Source: Mesorhizobium sp. ORS 3359 | GTDB taxonomy: Bacteria; Pseudomonadota; Alphaproteobacteria; Rhizobiales; Rhizobiaceae | NCBI GenBank assembly: GCA_000824845.1 | Contig: CCNC01000046.1 | Span: 292,289 to 356,288, forward strand | Reading direction: 5' to 3' | DNA length: 64,000 nucleotides | In this document: positions 11,420 through 22,419 of the stretch, one piece after another | How the letters are laid out: each line of letters begins with the position of its first letter | How positions within the stretch are numbered: the stretch's first letter is position 1 | Notes under the pieces: generated by a model | What the model was told of the DNA's origin: nothing | Database searches by the model: none | What the model saw: only the letters and a program-made list of their open reading frames with translations | Program-made: the position numbers and the translations under genes

Positions 11420-12193
11420 TTGGATATCAGCACCGATTTCATGCGGCGCATAGCGCATGCCGCCGCAGCGGAAACCTTGCCGCGCTTCCGCAGCCAGGGG
11501 GTGGTCGCCAACAAGGAGGCGGGAAGCTTCGACCCGGTCACGGAGGCCGATCGCGAAGCCGAGCGCGCGATCCGGGCGCTGATCTCCGCCGAATATCCCG
11601 AGCACGGCATTCTCGGCGAAGAGCATGGCAGCCAGAACATCACCAGCCGGCATGTCTGGGTGATCGACCCGATCGACGGCACCCGCGCCTTCATTTCCGG
11701 CCTTCCGGTCTGGGGAACGCTGGTCGGGTTGACCGCCGACGGCGACGCGGTCGCCGGCATGATGTCGCAACCCTTCACCGGCGAGCTGTTCTACGCCAAC
11801 GCGTCCGGCTCGCACTATGAAGGACCGGGCGGCCCGCGCAGGCTCTCGACCCGCAAGACGACCGACCTCGCGCAAGCGACGCTGTTCACGACCACGCCTG
11901 CTCTTTTCAAGGGCGAAGCGCGCAAGCGCTACGACCAGTTCGAGACGAAGGTCCAGCTCGCCCGTTACGGAACCGACTGCTATGCCTTCGCCATGGTGGC
12001 CGCCGGCTGTGTCGACATCGTCGTCGATCCGGGCTTGAAGCCCTACGACATCGTCGCGCTGATCCCGATCATCGAGAAGGCCGGCGGCGTCGTCACCACT
12101 TTCGAAGGCGGCCCGGCGGAGAAAGGCGGCGATATATTGGCTGCGGCGACGCCGGAACTGCACGCCGCGGCAATGGCGGCGCTGCGCGGCTGA
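11420..12193 (+). CDS. hisN: histidinol-phosphatase, inositol monophosphatase family
   Basis: A 257-residue member of the inositol monophosphatase superfamily. Metal-binding motifs are present: EADREAE near residue 43, EEHG near 70, DPIDGTRAF near 85 and LKPYDIVAL near 208. Sequence style (start MDISTDFMRRIAHAAAAETLPRFR, PVTEADREAE) matches rhizobial HisN, which removes phosphate from L-histidinol phosphate in histidine synthesis; another small phosphomonoester is possible. The start is TTG 11420 with GGGAGAG 5 bases upstream, a second rare start in consecutive genes. Confidence 0.85.
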   Translation: MDISTDFMRRIAHAAAAETLPRFRSQGVVANKEAGSFDPVTEADREAERAIRALISAEYPEHGILGEEHGSQNITSRHVWVIDPIDGTRAFISGLPVWGTLVGLTADGDAVAGMMSQPFTGELFYANASGSHYEGPGGPRRLSTRKTTDLAQATLFTTTPALFKGEARKRYDQFETKVQLARYGTDCYAFAMVAAGCVDIVVDPGLKPYDIVALIPIIEKAGGVVTTFEGGPAEKGGDILAAATPELHAAAMAALRG

Positions 12194-12220
12194 TCCGCCG
12201 CGGCCTGGTTTCGACTGCGA

Positions 12221-13177
12221 TCAGGGAGCGTCGCCGGTGCCTGGAATGAAGGCATCGAAGGCGGCGAGCAACTGCTCGCGGTAGATGTCCCTCTCCTGCA
12301 GGATTTCGTGCTCGGCGCCGTCGATCATCAATAGCGAGCCGACGCGCAGCTTCCTGGCATAGGCCTCCACGGCCTTGGTCGAGACCACCCTGTCGGCGCC
12401 GGCGGCGACGATCAGCATCGGAACCTTGACCCTTGCCATGAAATCCGGATCGCTAACGGCTTCCGCGGCCGCGGCTGCGGCCTTCAGCCAGCGGATGGTC
12501 GGGCCGCCGAGCGCGAGCTGCGGCCAGGCCTCGTAAATTCCGACATTGCGGCGGTAACGCGCCGGGTCCGAGGTCACCTTGTTCACCTCGAAAGCCGGCG
12601 GCACTTTCGGCCGCGGACCGATCGCCGCGTAGAGCCAGCCGAGGCCAAGCGCGCAGAAGATCGCGCACACGCGCCGCACGGTAGCGATCGAGACCGGCAT
12701 GTCCGGCACCTCCAGAAAAGGCGCCAGCAGCACCATGCGCCGGACCCGATTGACCATGGACGGCGAGGCAAGCAGCGCGATCACCGCCCCGGTCGAGTGG
12801 GCGAGGATATAATAGGGGCCGCGGCAGTCGGGCAGCACGATGTCCTCGAAGAATTGCTCGAGGTCGTGCGCATAGTCGCGGAAGCTGCGGACATGGCCAC
12901 GCTGGCGGTCGCGCAGCAGGCGGCTGGAGTCGCCCTGGCCGCGCCAGTCGAGGATGGCGACGCCGAAGCCGCGATCGGCGAGATTGCGGATGGTCTCGAA
13001 ATACTTCTCGATGCACTCGTTGCGCCCGGTCAGCAGAACCACCGTGCCCAGCAGCGGGCGGGCGACGGCGGCAAAGACGCCGTAGCGGATCTTCCTGCCG
13101 TCGGGCGTGGTGAAGAAGCCGCCCGCCGCGTTCTGGGGCGCGGGATTGTCCTCGGTATGATGGAAGAGATCCGTCAT
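12221..13177 (-). CDS. alpha/beta hydrolase, lysophospholipase-like
   Basis: A 318-residue alpha/beta hydrolase of the monoacylglycerol lipase/PldB group. The oxyanion region is VVLLTGRNECIEKY near residue 48, followed by DWRGQGDS near 77. The nucleophile elbow reads AHSTGA near residue 126 instead of the usual GHSxG. The acid and His are in VAAGADRVVS (near 265) and GAEHEIL (near 295). The ATG at 13177 is preferred over an upstream in-frame start at 13270 because the extra residues look non-coding. It is convergent with hisN and probably a single gene. Confidence 0.9.
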   Translation of the reverse strand: MTDLFHHTEDNPAPQNAAGGFFTTPDGRKIRYGVFAAVARPLLGTVVLLTGRNECIEKYFETIRNLADRGFGVAILDWRGQGDSSRLLRDRQRGHVRSFRDYAHDLEQFFEDIVLPDCRGPYYILAHSTGAVIALLASPSMVNRVRRMVLLAPFLEVPDMPVSIATVRRVCAIFCALGLGWLYAAIGPRPKVPPAFEVNKVTSDPARYRRNVGIYEAWPQLALGGPTIRWLKAAAAAAEAVSDPDFMARVKVPMLIVAAGADRVVSTKAVEAYARKLRVGSLLMIDGAEHEILQERDIYREQLLAAFDAFIPGTGDAP

Positions 13178-13403
13178 TCGGCCAGTCGCTGGTTGTTCTT
13201 GCCCGGACGGGCGAGGCATCGGCATGGTGATAGACGGCCAGGCGGCAAAAGCAAAGGCGCCGCAACGCAACCGCCCTGAAATGGGAAGGCCGGAAGTGCC
13301 TGCGGCGCACTTCCGGCCTCTGTCGATCCGGGAGGAAGGGACGTTGCACCCGGTTCGGCCTCGGCGGCGCCGGGATCAAGGCACCGCTTGTCTCTTTGTC
13401 TTG

Positions 13404-13450
13404 ACGCAATTCCGGTCGGAAAGCGCCTCGCGCTTCTCTTGGAATTGCTC
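13404..13450. repeat. rhizobial intergenic palindromic repeat, family A copy 2
   Basis: Close copy of 11094-11140 with the same outer arms GCAATTCC/GGAATTGC and a few internal changes. Confidence 0.7.
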
Positions 13451-13589
13451 CAACTTGACCAAAGCCTACCGCCGAGCGGCTGAACGGATGCCGAAGCTGC
13501 GGTTCATCCGCCGTTCATCAACTTGGCCACATTGCGGCGCTGAAAAAACCTTGAAATGGGTTTTTGAGCTTCCCAAATGAAGGTTGCGG

Positions 13590-13686
13590 CCGCCGATTGT
13601 CGGGGTCGCTGGCCTATCCGGAACGCCTTTCGAGGGTTTCGCACCGGGTCACACGCAAACCATGTTGCTCAACAGGAGAACACCTC
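13590..13686 (+). promoter_or_regulatory. probable ROSE-type RNA thermosensor
   Basis: Directly upstream of the Hsp20 start the leader reads TTGCTCAACAGGAG. The TTGCT stretch can pair with the ribosome site AGGAG, which is the conserved core of ROSE elements that hold rhizobial small heat-shock mRNAs closed at low temperature. GC-rich complementary segments lie further upstream as in ROSE leaders. The 5' limit is approximate, since no promoter was located. Confidence 0.6.
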
Positions 13687-14154
13687 ATGCGTCACGTTGA
13701 TTTTTCCCCGCTTTATCGTTCGACCGTCGGCTTTGACCGGCTGTTCACCATGCTCGACTCGCTCGGCCAGCCCGAGACCGCGCAGACCTATCCGCCCTAT
13801 AACATCGAGCGCACCGGCGAGAATGCCTATCGCATCTCGATGGCCGTTGCCGGCTTCTCGGAAGACGAAATCTCGATCGAAGCCCACCGCAATGTGCTGA
13901 CCGTCAAGGGCGAGCGCAAGGAAGAGGGCAATGGCGAGGGTTCCGAGCTGCTTTATCGCGGCATTGCCTCGCGCGCTTTCGAGCGCCGCTTCCAGCTCGC
14001 CGACCATGTCGAGGTCGAGGGCGCCACGCTGAAGAACGGCCTGCTCTTCGTCGACCTCAAGCGCAACATTCCCGAGGAGCTGAAGCCGCGCAAGATCGCG
14101 ATTACCCAGTCCTCGGACAAGGCCAAGCAGATCGAGGCGAAAGCAGCCGCGTAA
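13687..14154 (+). CDS. small heat-shock protein, Hsp20/IbpA family
   Basis: A 155-residue alpha-crystallin-type chaperone that holds unfolding proteins in the cytoplasm. The N-terminal block HVDFSPLYRSTVGFDRLF, the crystallin core (YNIERTGENAYRISMAVAGF from about residue 37), and the LKNGLLFVDLKRNIPEE segment near residue 120 match rhizobial class A Hsps. The ATG at 13687 follows AGGAGAA. The leader looks like a ROSE thermosensor and a strong terminator follows, so this is a single-gene heat-shock unit. Confidence 0.95.
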   Translation: MRHVDFSPLYRSTVGFDRLFTMLDSLGQPETAQTYPPYNIERTGENAYRISMAVAGFSEDEISIEAHRNVLTVKGERKEEGNGEGSELLYRGIASRAFERRFQLADHVEVEGATLKNGLLFVDLKRNIPEELKPRKIAITQSSDKAKQIEAKAAA

Positions 14155-14194
14155 TCCGCGGACTTTTTCCAGACGACGTCTCCCTTCCGAGACG

Positions 14195-14224
14195 AAAGCG
14201 GCGCCGCGAGGCGCCGCTTTTTAT
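14195..14224 (+). terminator. rho-independent terminator of hsp20
   Basis: Stem AAGCGGCGCC pairs with GGCGCCGCTT around a GCGA loop and is followed by a T run (TTTTTATT). It lies 40 bases after the Hsp20 stop. Confidence 0.9.
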
Positions 14225-14343
14225 TGGTGCTCCCGGCTACGGGCCTTTCTGACCTGTTTTGAAGCTGCGGCGGAGCATGAAGGCCCCCCTGGTGGACCAG
14301 CCGCATCGTCGAGCCGAACGGCGGCTCGGTCATGGCAGGACGC

Positions 14344-15393
14344 TCAGCCGAGCAAATGGCCGAGGCGGTCGATCTCCTCGGTCGTGGTCGCGAAGCTGGC
14401 GACGAAGCGGTAGATCGCTTCATTGTCGCCGAGATGGCCGTCGAATCCAGAAGGCACGCCCCATTCATGGAATTTGGCGCCGGCCGCCCGCAGCCTTTCA
14501 GCCGTGGCGCGGTCCAGGATCGCGAAGACCTCGTTGGCTTGCGGCAACCAGGCGAGCCTGCCCGTCGGTGCATCCTCGATCGTCTCGGCCAGACGCGCTG
14601 CCATTTGATTGGCGTGCCCGGCCATCCTCAGCCACAGGTCGTCGGTGAAATAGGCCTCGAACTGGGCCGAGATGAAGCGCGCCTTGGAGAAGGTCTGCCC
14701 GGCGCGCTGACGCTGCAGGCGCAGGTCGTTACCGACATCCGGATTGAGGATCACCACCGCGTCGGCCATCCAGCAGCCATTCTTGGTGGCGCCGAAGGAG
14801 ATGAGGTCGACGCCGCTCTTCCAGGTCATTTCGGCCGGGCTGACGCCGGTCGCGGCAATCGCATTGGCGAAGCGCGCGCCGTCCATGTGCACCGGCAGCT
14901 TGTGGCGGCGGCTGACCTCGGCGATCGCCTTGACGTCGTCGACGCTGTAGACCGTGCCGACCTCGGTCGCCTGGGTGATGGTGACCGCCATCGGCTGGCC
15001 GGCGGGAGCCAGATCCTGCGAATAGCGCTTGATAGCCCGGTCGAGCGCTTCCGGATTGATGCGCCCCAGCGGCCCGGGGACCGGTGCCATGCGCGCGCCG
15101 CCCGTGTAGAAACCCATCGCGCCGAACTCGTCGACACTCATATGCGCTTCGGAGTGGCAGAGCGCGATGCCGCCGATACGGTTCAACGCGGCCATCGAAA
15201 GCGCGTTCGCCGCGGTGCCGGTCGCGGCGAAGAAGACCTCCACCTCACGCTCGAAAATCTCGTTGAAGCGTCGATAGGCGGCGCGGTCCAGATCGCCGTC
15301 GCCATAGGCGGTGGCGACGCCGTCGGCGTGGCGCGCCAGGTTGGCCGAAATGTCGGGATGGACGCCCGCCCAGTTGTCGGAAGCAAAGAACAT
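14344..15393 (-). CDS. ltaE: low-specificity L-threonine aldolase
   Basis: A 349-residue PLP enzyme of the threonine aldolase/beta-eliminating lyase group, splitting threonine or allo-threonine into glycine and acetaldehyde. Typical marks: FASDNWAGVHP at the start, CHSEAHMSVDE near residue 83, VHMDGARFANA near 168 and the PLP-Lys segment SFGATKNG near 200. The start at 15393 (MFFASDNW) matches the family; an in-frame start at 15465 would add an atypical leader. It is convergent with hsp20 and divergent from gltB. Confidence 0.92.
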   Translation of the reverse strand: MFFASDNWAGVHPDISANLARHADGVATAYGDGDLDRAAYRRFNEIFEREVEVFFAATGTAANALSMAALNRIGGIALCHSEAHMSVDEFGAMGFYTGGARMAPVPGPLGRINPEALDRAIKRYSQDLAPAGQPMAVTITQATEVGTVYSVDDVKAIAEVSRRHKLPVHMDGARFANAIAATGVSPAEMTWKSGVDLISFGATKNGCWMADAVVILNPDVGNDLRLQRQRAGQTFSKARFISAQFEAYFTDDLWLRMAGHANQMAARLAETIEDAPTGRLAWLPQANEVFAILDRATAERLRAAGAKFHEWGVPSGFDGHLGDNEAIYRFVASFATTTEEIDRLGHLLG

Positions 15394-15882
15394 CGAGAGG
15401 TCCGTATCGTGATTGGCAAAAGCGGCGGGACTTGACCGCTTCAGCGGGAGAAGCGCAAGGGCCAATCGCCGGCAAAGCGGTGAAGCCAGCTTATCGCCTC
15501 GAAGCCAGGACCAAAGCTTGCGTTTCCAGTGTTCGTCACGAAATTTTGTGTCGCGTCACGCCCAAGTTTTTTGTGAATCGGTCTTGTATAGGTCCCTGAT
15601 TTCTGCCATAAAAAATTTAGGACAGTAGTGCTGTCTTATTTTGTCGCACAAAACAGGCTGGACTGGCGTATCATTGCTGCCATTCCGGCCATTGTCGCGA
15701 GCGGCGGGTAGACGGCCCGGCTCTGGCCTGTACGATACCGGATGCGAACCGGGCGTATAGCCGTATGGTTCGATGGATTTCGCGAGACGTGCAGCAAGGA
15801 TCAAGGGGAAGCCTTGTGCTTCCCAAGGCAAACCGACGCCCTCAGACAGTCAGGGCCAAGGTGGAGAACGGAGGATAGGACG
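15394..15882. other. intergenic region upstream of gltB
   Basis: No gene is seen. The AT-rich part around 15540-15650 is the likely promoter zone for gltB and perhaps ltaE. A short inverted repeat GGACAG-TAGTG-CTGTCT sits at about 15620-15636. I cannot assign a regulator. Confidence 0.5.
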
Positions 15883-18800
15883 ATGACGGAACTGACGCCA
15901 TCTGCGATCTACGGCCAGGCCGCGCAGACGAAAGCGGCAGCCGTTAAAAATACCGTCCTGACCAATGCCGGCAGAACCACCAATGGCCCTGCCGCCCAGG
16001 GCCTCTATGATCCGCGCAACGAGCATGACGCCTGCGGCGTTGGCTTCATCGCCAACATGAAGGGTGTGAAGTCGCACCGGATCGTCGAGGACGGTCTGGC
16101 GATGCTGGAGAACCTCACCCATCGCGGCGCCGTCGGCGCCGACCCGCTGGTCGGCGACGGCGCCGGCGTGCTGGTGCAGATCCCGGACGCTTTCTTCCGC
16201 GAGGAAATGGCGGCCAAGGGCGTCGAACTGCCTCCGGCCGGCCAGTATGGCGTCGGCCACTGGTTCATGCCGCAGGACGCGGCGCTGCGCGCCCATATCG
16301 AGGAGATCATCGCCGAATCGGCGCAGTCGGAAGGGCTGCCGCTCATCGGTTTCCGCGACGTGCCGGTCGACAATTCGTCGCTGTCGAAGGCGCCCGATAT
16401 AGTGGCATCGGAGCCGTTCCACCGCCAGGTGTTCATCGGCCGTACGGCCGACATCCCGGATGACGAGGAATATGAGGCGCGGCTCTATTTGCTGCGCAAG
16501 GTGATCTCGGGCCGCATCTATGCCGAGAACGACAACAAGGACATCGGCGCCTATTGCGTGTCGCTGTCGGCGCGCACCATCGTCTACAAGGGCATGTTCC
16601 TGGCCTACCAGGTCGGCGCCTATTACAAGGACCTCAAGGATCCGCGCTTCGAAACGGCGCTGATCCTCGTTCACCAGCGCTTCTCGACCAACACCTTCCC
16701 GTCGTGGAAGCTGGCGCATCCCTACCGCATGGTCGCGCATAATGGCGAGATCAACACGGTGCGCGGCAACAACAACTGGATGGCGGCGCGCCAGGCCTCG
16801 GTCGATTCCGAGCTGTTCGGCAACAACATCTCGAAGCTCTGGCCGATCTCCTATGAGGGCCAGTCGGACACGGCGTGCTTCGACAACGCGCTGGAGTTCC
16901 TGTTCCAGGGCGGCTATTCGCTCACCCACGCCATGATGATGCTGATCCCGGAAGCCTGGGCCGGCAACAAGCTCATGGACGCCGACCGCAAGGCTTTCTA
17001 CGAGTACCATGCGGCGCTGATGGAGCCGTGGGACGGGCCTGCGGCGGTGGTGTTCACCGACGGCCGCCAGATCGGCGCCACGCTCGACCGCAACGGCCTG
17101 CGCCCGGCGCGCTACATCGTCACCGATGACGACCGCGTCATCATGGCGTCGGAAGCCGGCGCGCTGCCGGTGCCGGAGGAAAAGATCGTGCAGAAGTGGC
17201 GGCTGCAGCCCGGCCGCATGCTGCTGATCGACCTCGCCAAGGGCCGCATCGTCTCCGACGAGGAGATCAAGTCGGAGATCGCGACCAGGCATCCCTACAA
17301 GACCTGGCTCGCCAACACGCAGCTGATCCTGGAAGACCTCAAGCCGGTCGAGCCGCGCGCGCTGCGCAAGGATGTCAGCCTGCTCGATCGCCAGCAGTCC
17401 TTCGGCTACACGCAGGAAGACACCAAGCTTCTGATGGCGCCGATGGCTACCACCGGCCAGGAAGCTGTGGGCTCGATGGGCACCGACACGCCGATCTCGG
17501 CCATGTCGGACAAGTCGAAGCTGCTCTACACCTATTTCAAGCAGAATTTCGCGCAGGTCACCAACCCGCCGATCGACCCGATCCGCGAGGAACTGGTGAT
17601 GAGCCTGGTGTCGTTCATCGGGCCGCGGCCGAACATCTTCGACCTGGTCGGCACGTCGCGTCGCAAGCGGCTCGAGGTGCGTCAGCCGATCCTGACCAAT
17701 GGCGATCTCGAAAAGATCCGCTCCATCGGCCACACCGAGGATCGTTTCGACACCAAGACGCTCGACATTACCTATGGCTCGAACGAGGGCGCCGCCGGGA
17801 TGCACGGCGCCGTCGATAGGCTTTGCGAGCGAGCCGAGGCGGCGGTCGCCGGTGGCTACAACATCATCATCCTGTCGGACCGCCAGGTCGGGCCCGACCG
17901 CATTGCCATTCCAGCTCTTCTGGCCACGGCGGCGGTTCACCACCACCTGATCCGCAAGGGGTTGCGCACGTCGGTCGGCCTTGTCGTCGAATCCGGCGAG
18001 CCGCGCGAGGTGCACCATTTCTGCTGCCTCGCCGGCTATGGCGCCGAGGCGATCAACCCTTATCTTGCCTTCGACACGCTGCTCGACATGCACAAGCGAG
18101 GCGAACTGCCGGCCGAGGTCGACGAATACGAGGTGGTTTCGCGCTACATCAAGTCGATCGGCAAGGGCATCCTCAAGGTGATGTCCAAGATGGGCATCTC
18201 CACCTACCAGTCCTATTGCGGCGCACAGATCTTCGACGCGATCGGGCTGAAGTCCGATTTCGTCGAGAAGTATTTCACCGGCACCGCGACGCTGATCGAA
18301 GGCGTCGGCCTGGACGAGGTCGCCGCCGAGACGCTCAGCCGCCATGCGGACGCCTTCGGCAGCGATCCGGTGCTGCGCAACAGCCTCGAGGTCGGGGGCG
18401 AATACATGTTCCGCATGCGCGGCGAGGCGCATATGTGGTCGCCGGATGCGGTCGCTACCTTGCAGCATGCCGTGCGCCAGGGCTCCTGGGACACGTTCAA
18501 GGAGTATTCGGCGCAGATCGACAGCGCGACCGCGCGGGCGCAAACCATCCGCGGTCTGTTCAAGATCAAGCTGGCCGAAGAAACCGGCCGCAAGAAGGTC
18601 GCGATCGAAGACGTCATGCCGGCGGCCGAGATCGTGAAGCGCTTCTCCACCGGGGCAATGTCCTTCGGCTCGATCTCCAGGGAAGCGCACACCACGCTGG
18701 CGCGCGCCATGAACCAGATCGGCGGCAAGTCGAACACCGGCGAAGGTGGCGAAGAGGCCGACCGCTATCTGCCGCTGCCGGGCGGCGGCAAGAACCCGGA

Positions 18801-20619
18801 ACGCTCGGCGATCAAGCAGGTCGCCTCGGGACGGTTCGGCGTCACGGCAGAATATCTGGTCAATTCCGACGTCATGCAGATCAAGGTGGCGCAAGGCGCC
18901 AAGCCGGGCGAGGGCGGCCAGCTGCCTGGTCACAAGGTCGACGCTACCATCGCCAAGGTCAGGCACTCGACGCCGGGCGTCGGCCTTATCTCGCCGCCGC
19001 CGCATCACGACATCTATTCGATCGAGGATCTGGCGCAACTGATCTACGACCTGAAGAACGTCAATCCGGCGGCCGACGTCTCGGTCAAGCTTGTGTCGGA
19101 AGTCGGCGTCGGCACGGTCGCGGCGGGCGTCGCCAAGGCGCGCGCCGACCACATCACCATCTCCGGCTATGATGGCGGCACCGGCGCTTCGCCGCTGACC
19201 TCGCTCAAGCATGCCGGCAGCCCGTGGGAAATGGGCCTTGCCGAGACGCATCAGACGCTGGTGCTCAACGGCTTGCGCAGCAGAGTCGCGCTGCAGGTCG
19301 ACGGCGGCTTGCGCACCGGGCGCGACGTCATCATCGGCGCGCTGCTCGGCGCCGACGAGTTCGGCTTCTCGACCGCGCCGCTGATTGCGGCGGGCTGCAT
19401 CATGATGCGAAAGTGCCATCTCAATACCTGTCCGGTCGGCGTGGCGACGCAGGACCCGGTGCTGCGCAAGCGCTTCAAGGGCACGCCCGAGCATGTCATC
19501 AACTTCTTCTTCTATGTGGCGGAAGAGGTGCGTGCATTGCTCGCCGAAATGGGCTTCACCCATCTCGACCAGATCATCGGCGACAGCGACCTCCTGGAGA
19601 AGCGCGACGTGATCCAGCACTGGAAGGCGCGCGGGCTCGACTTCTCGAAGATGTTTTTCAAGCCGGACGCGCCGCATGAGGCGCTGCACTGGACCGAGCG
19701 GCAGAAGCATCCGATCGACGACGTGCTCGACCGCAAGCTGATCGAGCTGGCTAAGCCGGCGCTCGAAGCCAGGCAGCCCGTCACCATCGAGCTGCCGATC
19801 CGCAATGTCGACCGCTCCGCCGGCGCGATGCTGTCGGGCGAGGTCGCCAAGCGCTTCAAGCACAAGGGTCTGCGCGAGGACACGATCCAGGTGAAGCTCA
19901 CCGGCACGGCCGGCCAGTCCTTCGGCGCGTTTCTCGCGCGCGGCGTCTCGTTCGAACTGGTCGGCGCCGGCAACGACTATGTCGGCAAGGGCCTGTCGGG
20001 CGGTCGCATCGTCATCCGCCCGCCGGAAGAGGCCAAGATCGTCGCGGCGGACTCGATCATCGTCGGTAACACGGTGCTCTATGGCGCCACCGAGGGCGAG
20101 GCTTACTTCGCCGGCGTCGCCGGCGAGCGCTTCGCCGTGCGCAATTCGGGCGTGGCGGCTGTCGTCGAAGGCGTCGGCGACCACGGCTGCGAATACATGA
20201 CCGGCGGCATCGTCGTCGTGCTCGGCAAGACCGGGCGCAACTTCGCGGCCGGCATGTCGGGCGGCGTCGCCTATGTGCTGGACGAGAAGGGCGATTTCGC
20301 CGAGCGCTGCAACATGGCGATGGTCGAGCTCGAGCCAGTTCCGGAAGAGGACGATCTGATGGAGAAGCTGCTCCATCACGGCGGCGACCTCGACCACAAG
20401 GGCCGCGTCGACGTGTCGGGCGACATGACCAGCCATGACGAGGAACGGCTCTACCAGCTGATCTCGAACCACGTGCATTACACCGGCTCGGTGCGCGGCC
20501 GCGAGATCTTGGACGACTGGCAGAACTTCCGGCCGAAATTCCGCAAGATCATGCCGGTGGAGTATCGCCGCGCCCTGATCGAGATGGAACGCATGCGCAT
20601 GAGCGTGGCGGCGGAATAA
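15883..20619 (+). CDS. gltB: glutamate synthase (NADPH) large chain
   Basis: A 1578-residue glutamate synthase alpha subunit. It takes the amide of glutamine and, with 2-oxoglutarate, forms two glutamates. The mature N-terminal Cys is expected at residue 51 (DACGVGF), after a 50-residue propeptide; the glutamine amidotransferase domain follows. The FMN-binding synthase domain holds the [3Fe-4S] cysteines in [15 protein letters not shown] near residue 1175, and the C-terminal beta-helix domain ([11 protein letters not shown]) ends the chain. ATG 15883 with GGAGGATAGG upstream is used; the frame is open further upstream to 15742. gltD follows 191 bases on. Confidence 0.98.
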   Translation: MTELTPSAIYGQAAQTKAAAVKNTVLTNAGRTTNGPAAQGLYDPRNEHDACGVGFIANMKGVKSHRIVEDGLAMLENLTHRGAVGADPLVGDGAGVLVQIPDAFFREEMAAKGVELPPAGQYGVGHWFMPQDAALRAHIEEIIAESAQSEGLPLIGFRDVPVDNSSLSKAPDIVASEPFHRQVFIGRTADIPDDEEYEARLYLLRKVISGRIYAENDNKDIGAYCVSLSARTIVYKGMFLAYQVGAYYKDLKDPRFETALILVHQRFSTNTFPSWKLAHPYRMVAHNGEINTVRGNNNWMAARQASVDSELFGNNISKLWPISYEGQSDTACFDNALEFLFQGGYSLTHAMMMLIPEAWAGNKLMDADRKAFYEYHAALMEPWDGPAAVVFTDGRQIGATLDRNGLRPARYIVTDDDRVIMASEAGALPVPEEKIVQKWRLQPGRMLLIDLAKGRIVSDEEIKSEIATRHPYKTWLANTQLILEDLKPVEPRALRKDVSLLDRQQSFGYTQEDTKLLMAPMATTGQEAVGSMGTDTPISAMSDKSKLLYTYFKQNFAQVTNPPIDPIREELVMSLVSFIGPRPNIFDLVGTSRRKRLEVRQPILTNGDLEKIRSIGHTEDRFDTKTLDITYGSNEGAAGMHGAVDRLCERAEAAVAGGYNIIILSDRQVGPDRIAIPALLATAAVHHHLIRKGLRTSVGLVVESGEPREVHHFCCLAGYGAEAINPYLAFDTLLDMHKRGELPAEVDEYEVVSRYIKSIGKGILKVMSKMGISTYQSYCGAQIFDAIGLKSDFVEKYFTGTATLIEGVGLDEVAAETLSRHADAFGSDPVLRNSLEVGGEYMFRMRGEAHMWSPDAVATLQHAVRQGSWDTFKEYSAQIDSATARAQTIRGLFKIKLAEETGRKKVAIEDVMPAAEIVKRFSTGAMSFGSISREAHTTLARAMNQIGGKSNTGEGGEEADRYLPLPGGGKNPERSAIKQVASGRFGVTAEYLVNSDVMQIKVAQGAKPGEGGQLPGHKVDATIAKVRHSTPGVGLISPPPHHDIYSIEDLAQLIYDLKNVNPAADVSVKLVSEVGVGTVAAGVAKARADHITISGYDGGTGASPLTSLKHAGSPWEMGLAETHQTLVLNGLRSRVALQVDGGLRTGRDVIIGALLGADEFGFSTAPLIAAGCIMMRKCHLNTCPVGVATQDPVLRKRFKGTPEHVINFFFYVAEEVRALLAEMGFTHLDQIIGDSDLLEKRDVIQHWKARGLDFSKMFFKPDAPHEALHWTERQKHPIDDVLDRKLIELAKPALEARQPVTIELPIRNVDRSAGAMLSGEVAKRFKHKGLREDTIQVKLTGTAGQSFGAFLARGVSFELVGAGNDYVGKGLSGGRIVIRPPEEAKIVAADSIIVGNTVLYGATEGEAYFAGVAGERFAVRNSGVAAVVEGVGDHGCEYMTGGIVVVLGKTGRNFAAGMSGGVAYVLDEKGDFAERCNMAMVELEPVPEEDDLMEKLLHHGGDLDHKGRVDVSGDMTSHDEERLYQLISNHVHYTGSVRGREILDDWQNFRPKFRKIMPVEYRRALIEMERMRMSVAAE

Positions 20620-20630
20620 GCATCGGGCAT

Positions 20631-20654
20631 GGCCGGAAAGATGACTTTCCGGCC
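20631..20654. repeat. hairpin between gltB and gltD
   Basis: Perfect 10-bp stem GGCCGGAAAG/CTTTCCGGCC with loop ATGA, 11 bases after the gltB stop. No T run, so it may act as an mRNA 3'-end stabiliser or attenuator within the glt operon (inference). Confidence 0.6.
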
Positions 20655-20683
20655 GGCATCCTCACCAACAATCCTGACCCCGA

Positions 20684-20730
20684 GAGCATGACCCCGCAAA
20701 GTGGGAACTCGGCGAAGGTCGTGCTCCAGC
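20684..20730. repeat. intergenic repeat, GAGCATGA...TCGTGCTC type
   Basis: Imperfect inverted repeat beginning GAGCATGACC and ending GGTCGTGCTC, with a core that resembles the second half of the repeat at 30810-30860. It lies inside the gltB-gltD gap. Confidence 0.5.
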
Positions 20731-20810
20731 AAGGTGCGGTTGCCATGGCGGCCTTATGGGGTTAACGGGTGCGCGACAAAAGCGTGCCTTCGGACAGCAG
20801 GGACTGGACT

Positions 20811-22265
20811 ATGGGCAAGGTAACAGGCTTCCTCGAGATCGACCGGCAGGTGCACAAGTACCAGCCGGCCTCCGACCGCATCCGGCATTTCCGCGAATTC
20901 ACCCTGCCGATGTCCGACAAGGAGGTCGAGAAACAGGCCGCGCGCTGCATGGATTGCGGCATTCCGTTCTGCCACGGGCCGACCGGCTGCCCGATCCACA
21001 ACCAGATCCCGGACTGGAACGACCTCGTCTACAATGGCGACTGGGACAGCGCGATCCGCAACCTGCATTCGACCAACAATTTCCCGGAATTCACCGGCCG
21101 CATCTGCCCGGCGCCCTGCGAGGAAGCCTGCACGCTGAACCTCGAGGACATTCCGGTCGCCATCAAGACGGTCGAGCAGGCGATCGCCGACAAGGCCTAT
21201 GAGACCGGCCATATCCGGCCCTATCCGCCCGAGAAAAAGACCGGCAAGCGTGTCGCCGTGATCGGCTCCGGCCCGGCCGGCATGGCGGCTGCGCAGCAGC
21301 TCGGCCGCGCCGGACACGACGTTCATGTCTATGAGCGCGAAAGCCGCCCCGGCGGCCTCATGCGCTACGGCATCCCCGACTTCAAGATCGAGAAGCACTA
21401 TATCGACCGGCGCATCGAGCAGATGCAGGGCGAGGGCGTGACCTTCCATTGTGGCGTCAATGTCGGCGTCGACATGAAGGCGGCCGACCTCATCGAGGAA
21501 TTCGACGCGGTGCTCTATTGCGGCGGCTCGGAAACACCGCGTCCGGCCGGCATTCCAGGGGCCGATCTCAGCGGCGTCTACGACGCCATGCCTTATCTGG
21601 TGCAGCAGAACCGCCGCGTCGGCGGCGAGCCGATCCAGTCGGTGGCCTGGCCCTCACATCCGATCATCGCCGGCGGCCAGCATGTCGTGGTGGTCGGCGG
21701 CGGCGACACCGCGTCCGACTGCATCGGCACCGCCTTCCGCCAGGGCGCGGTGCGCGTGACGCAGCTCGACATCCGTCCGCAGCCGCCGGAGAAGGAAGAC
21801 AAGCTCTCCGTGTGGCCCTATTGGGCGACCAAGATGCGCACGTCCTCCTCGCAGGCCGAGGGCGCCGAGCGCGAATTCCAGGTGGCGACGCTCGAATTCA
21901 TCGGCGAGGACGGCCAGTTGACCGGCGTGCGCTGCTGCGAGGTGGACGAGAAGCGCAAGCCGATCGCCGGCACAGAGTTCGTCATCCGCGCCGATCTCGC
22001 CTTCATCGCCATCGGCTTTGCCGGCCCGGCGGGCGACAGCCTGATGAAGGAGCTGGACGGCAAGATCAAGGTCGTCACCGACAGCCGCCGCTCGCGGAAT
22101 GTCGAGGCCAATGATCGCGACTACAGGACGAGCGTCGACAAGCTCTATGCCGCGGGCGACGTGCGCCGGGGCCAGTCGCTGGTGGTCTGGGCGATCCGCG
22201 AGGGCCGCCAGGCGGCGCGTTCGATCGACGAGGCGCTGATGGGATCGACGGTGCTGCCGCGCTGA
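20811..22265 (+). CDS. gltD: glutamate synthase (NADPH) small chain
   Basis: A 484-residue beta subunit that passes electrons from NADPH through FAD and iron-sulfur clusters to GltB. The N-terminal Cys cluster [16 protein letters not shown] is near residue 46, with CPAPCEEAC near 100. The FAD motif [12 protein letters not shown] is near residue 158, the NADPH motif GGGDTASDC near 300, and [16 protein letters not shown] near 455. ATG 20811 ([10 protein letters not shown]) matches the family; GTG 20769 is an alternative. Confidence 0.98.
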   Translation: MGKVTGFLEIDRQVHKYQPASDRIRHFREFTLPMSDKEVEKQAARCMDCGIPFCHGPTGCPIHNQIPDWNDLVYNGDWDSAIRNLHSTNNFPEFTGRICPAPCEEACTLNLEDIPVAIKTVEQAIADKAYETGHIRPYPPEKKTGKRVAVIGSGPAGMAAAQQLGRAGHDVHVYERESRPGGLMRYGIPDFKIEKHYIDRRIEQMQGEGVTFHCGVNVGVDMKAADLIEEFDAVLYCGGSETPRPAGIPGADLSGVYDAMPYLVQQNRRVGGEPIQSVAWPSHPIIAGGQHVVVVGGGDTASDCIGTAFRQGAVRVTQLDIRPQPPEKEDKLSVWPYWATKMRTSSSQAEGAEREFQVATLEFIGEDGQLTGVRCCEVDEKRKPIAGTEFVIRADLAFIAIGFAGPAGDSLMKELDGKIKVVTDSRRSRNVEANDRDYRTSVDKLYAAGDVRRGQSLVVWAIREGRQAARSIDEALMGSTVLPR

Positions 22266-22407
22266 GACCGTTTAGAAATTCTACTCCTGCGGCCAGCTGC
22301 TGGCGTTTTCTGCGCTTCCGGTGCTCACGTACGTCAACGTACGCTCCGCTCCGGTTCTCGAAAACACCACCATCTGACTCGCAGGAGCGAATTTCTGAAA
22401 CGGTCTC
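22264..22407. repeat. 144-bp intergenic repeat with long terminal inverted arms
   Basis: The ends are inverted copies, GAGACCGTTTAGAAATTC and GAATTTCTGAAACGGTCTC, and internal segments are also palindromic (ACGTACGTCAACGTACG). It begins at the gltD stop and fills the gap to the next convergent gene. It looks like a non-coding mobile or mosaic repeat; it may double as a bidirectional terminator. Confidence 0.65.
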
Positions 22408-22419
22408 CGAGCCGATGAG

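Larger units (their letters stand above)
13178..13686. other. intergenic stretch upstream of hsp20
   Basis: No gene is seen. It contains a strong hairpin at 13287-13319 (12- to 13-bp stem starting AGGCCGGAAGTGC), the second family A repeat at 13404-13450, and the presumed thermosensor leader of the Hsp20 gene. Confidence 0.7.

Noticed and set aside
15850..20478. 1542-codon open frame on the minus strand
   Set aside because: It lies entirely opposite gltB, is rich in His/Arg/Asp as antisense frames of GC-rich genes are, and has no family resemblance.
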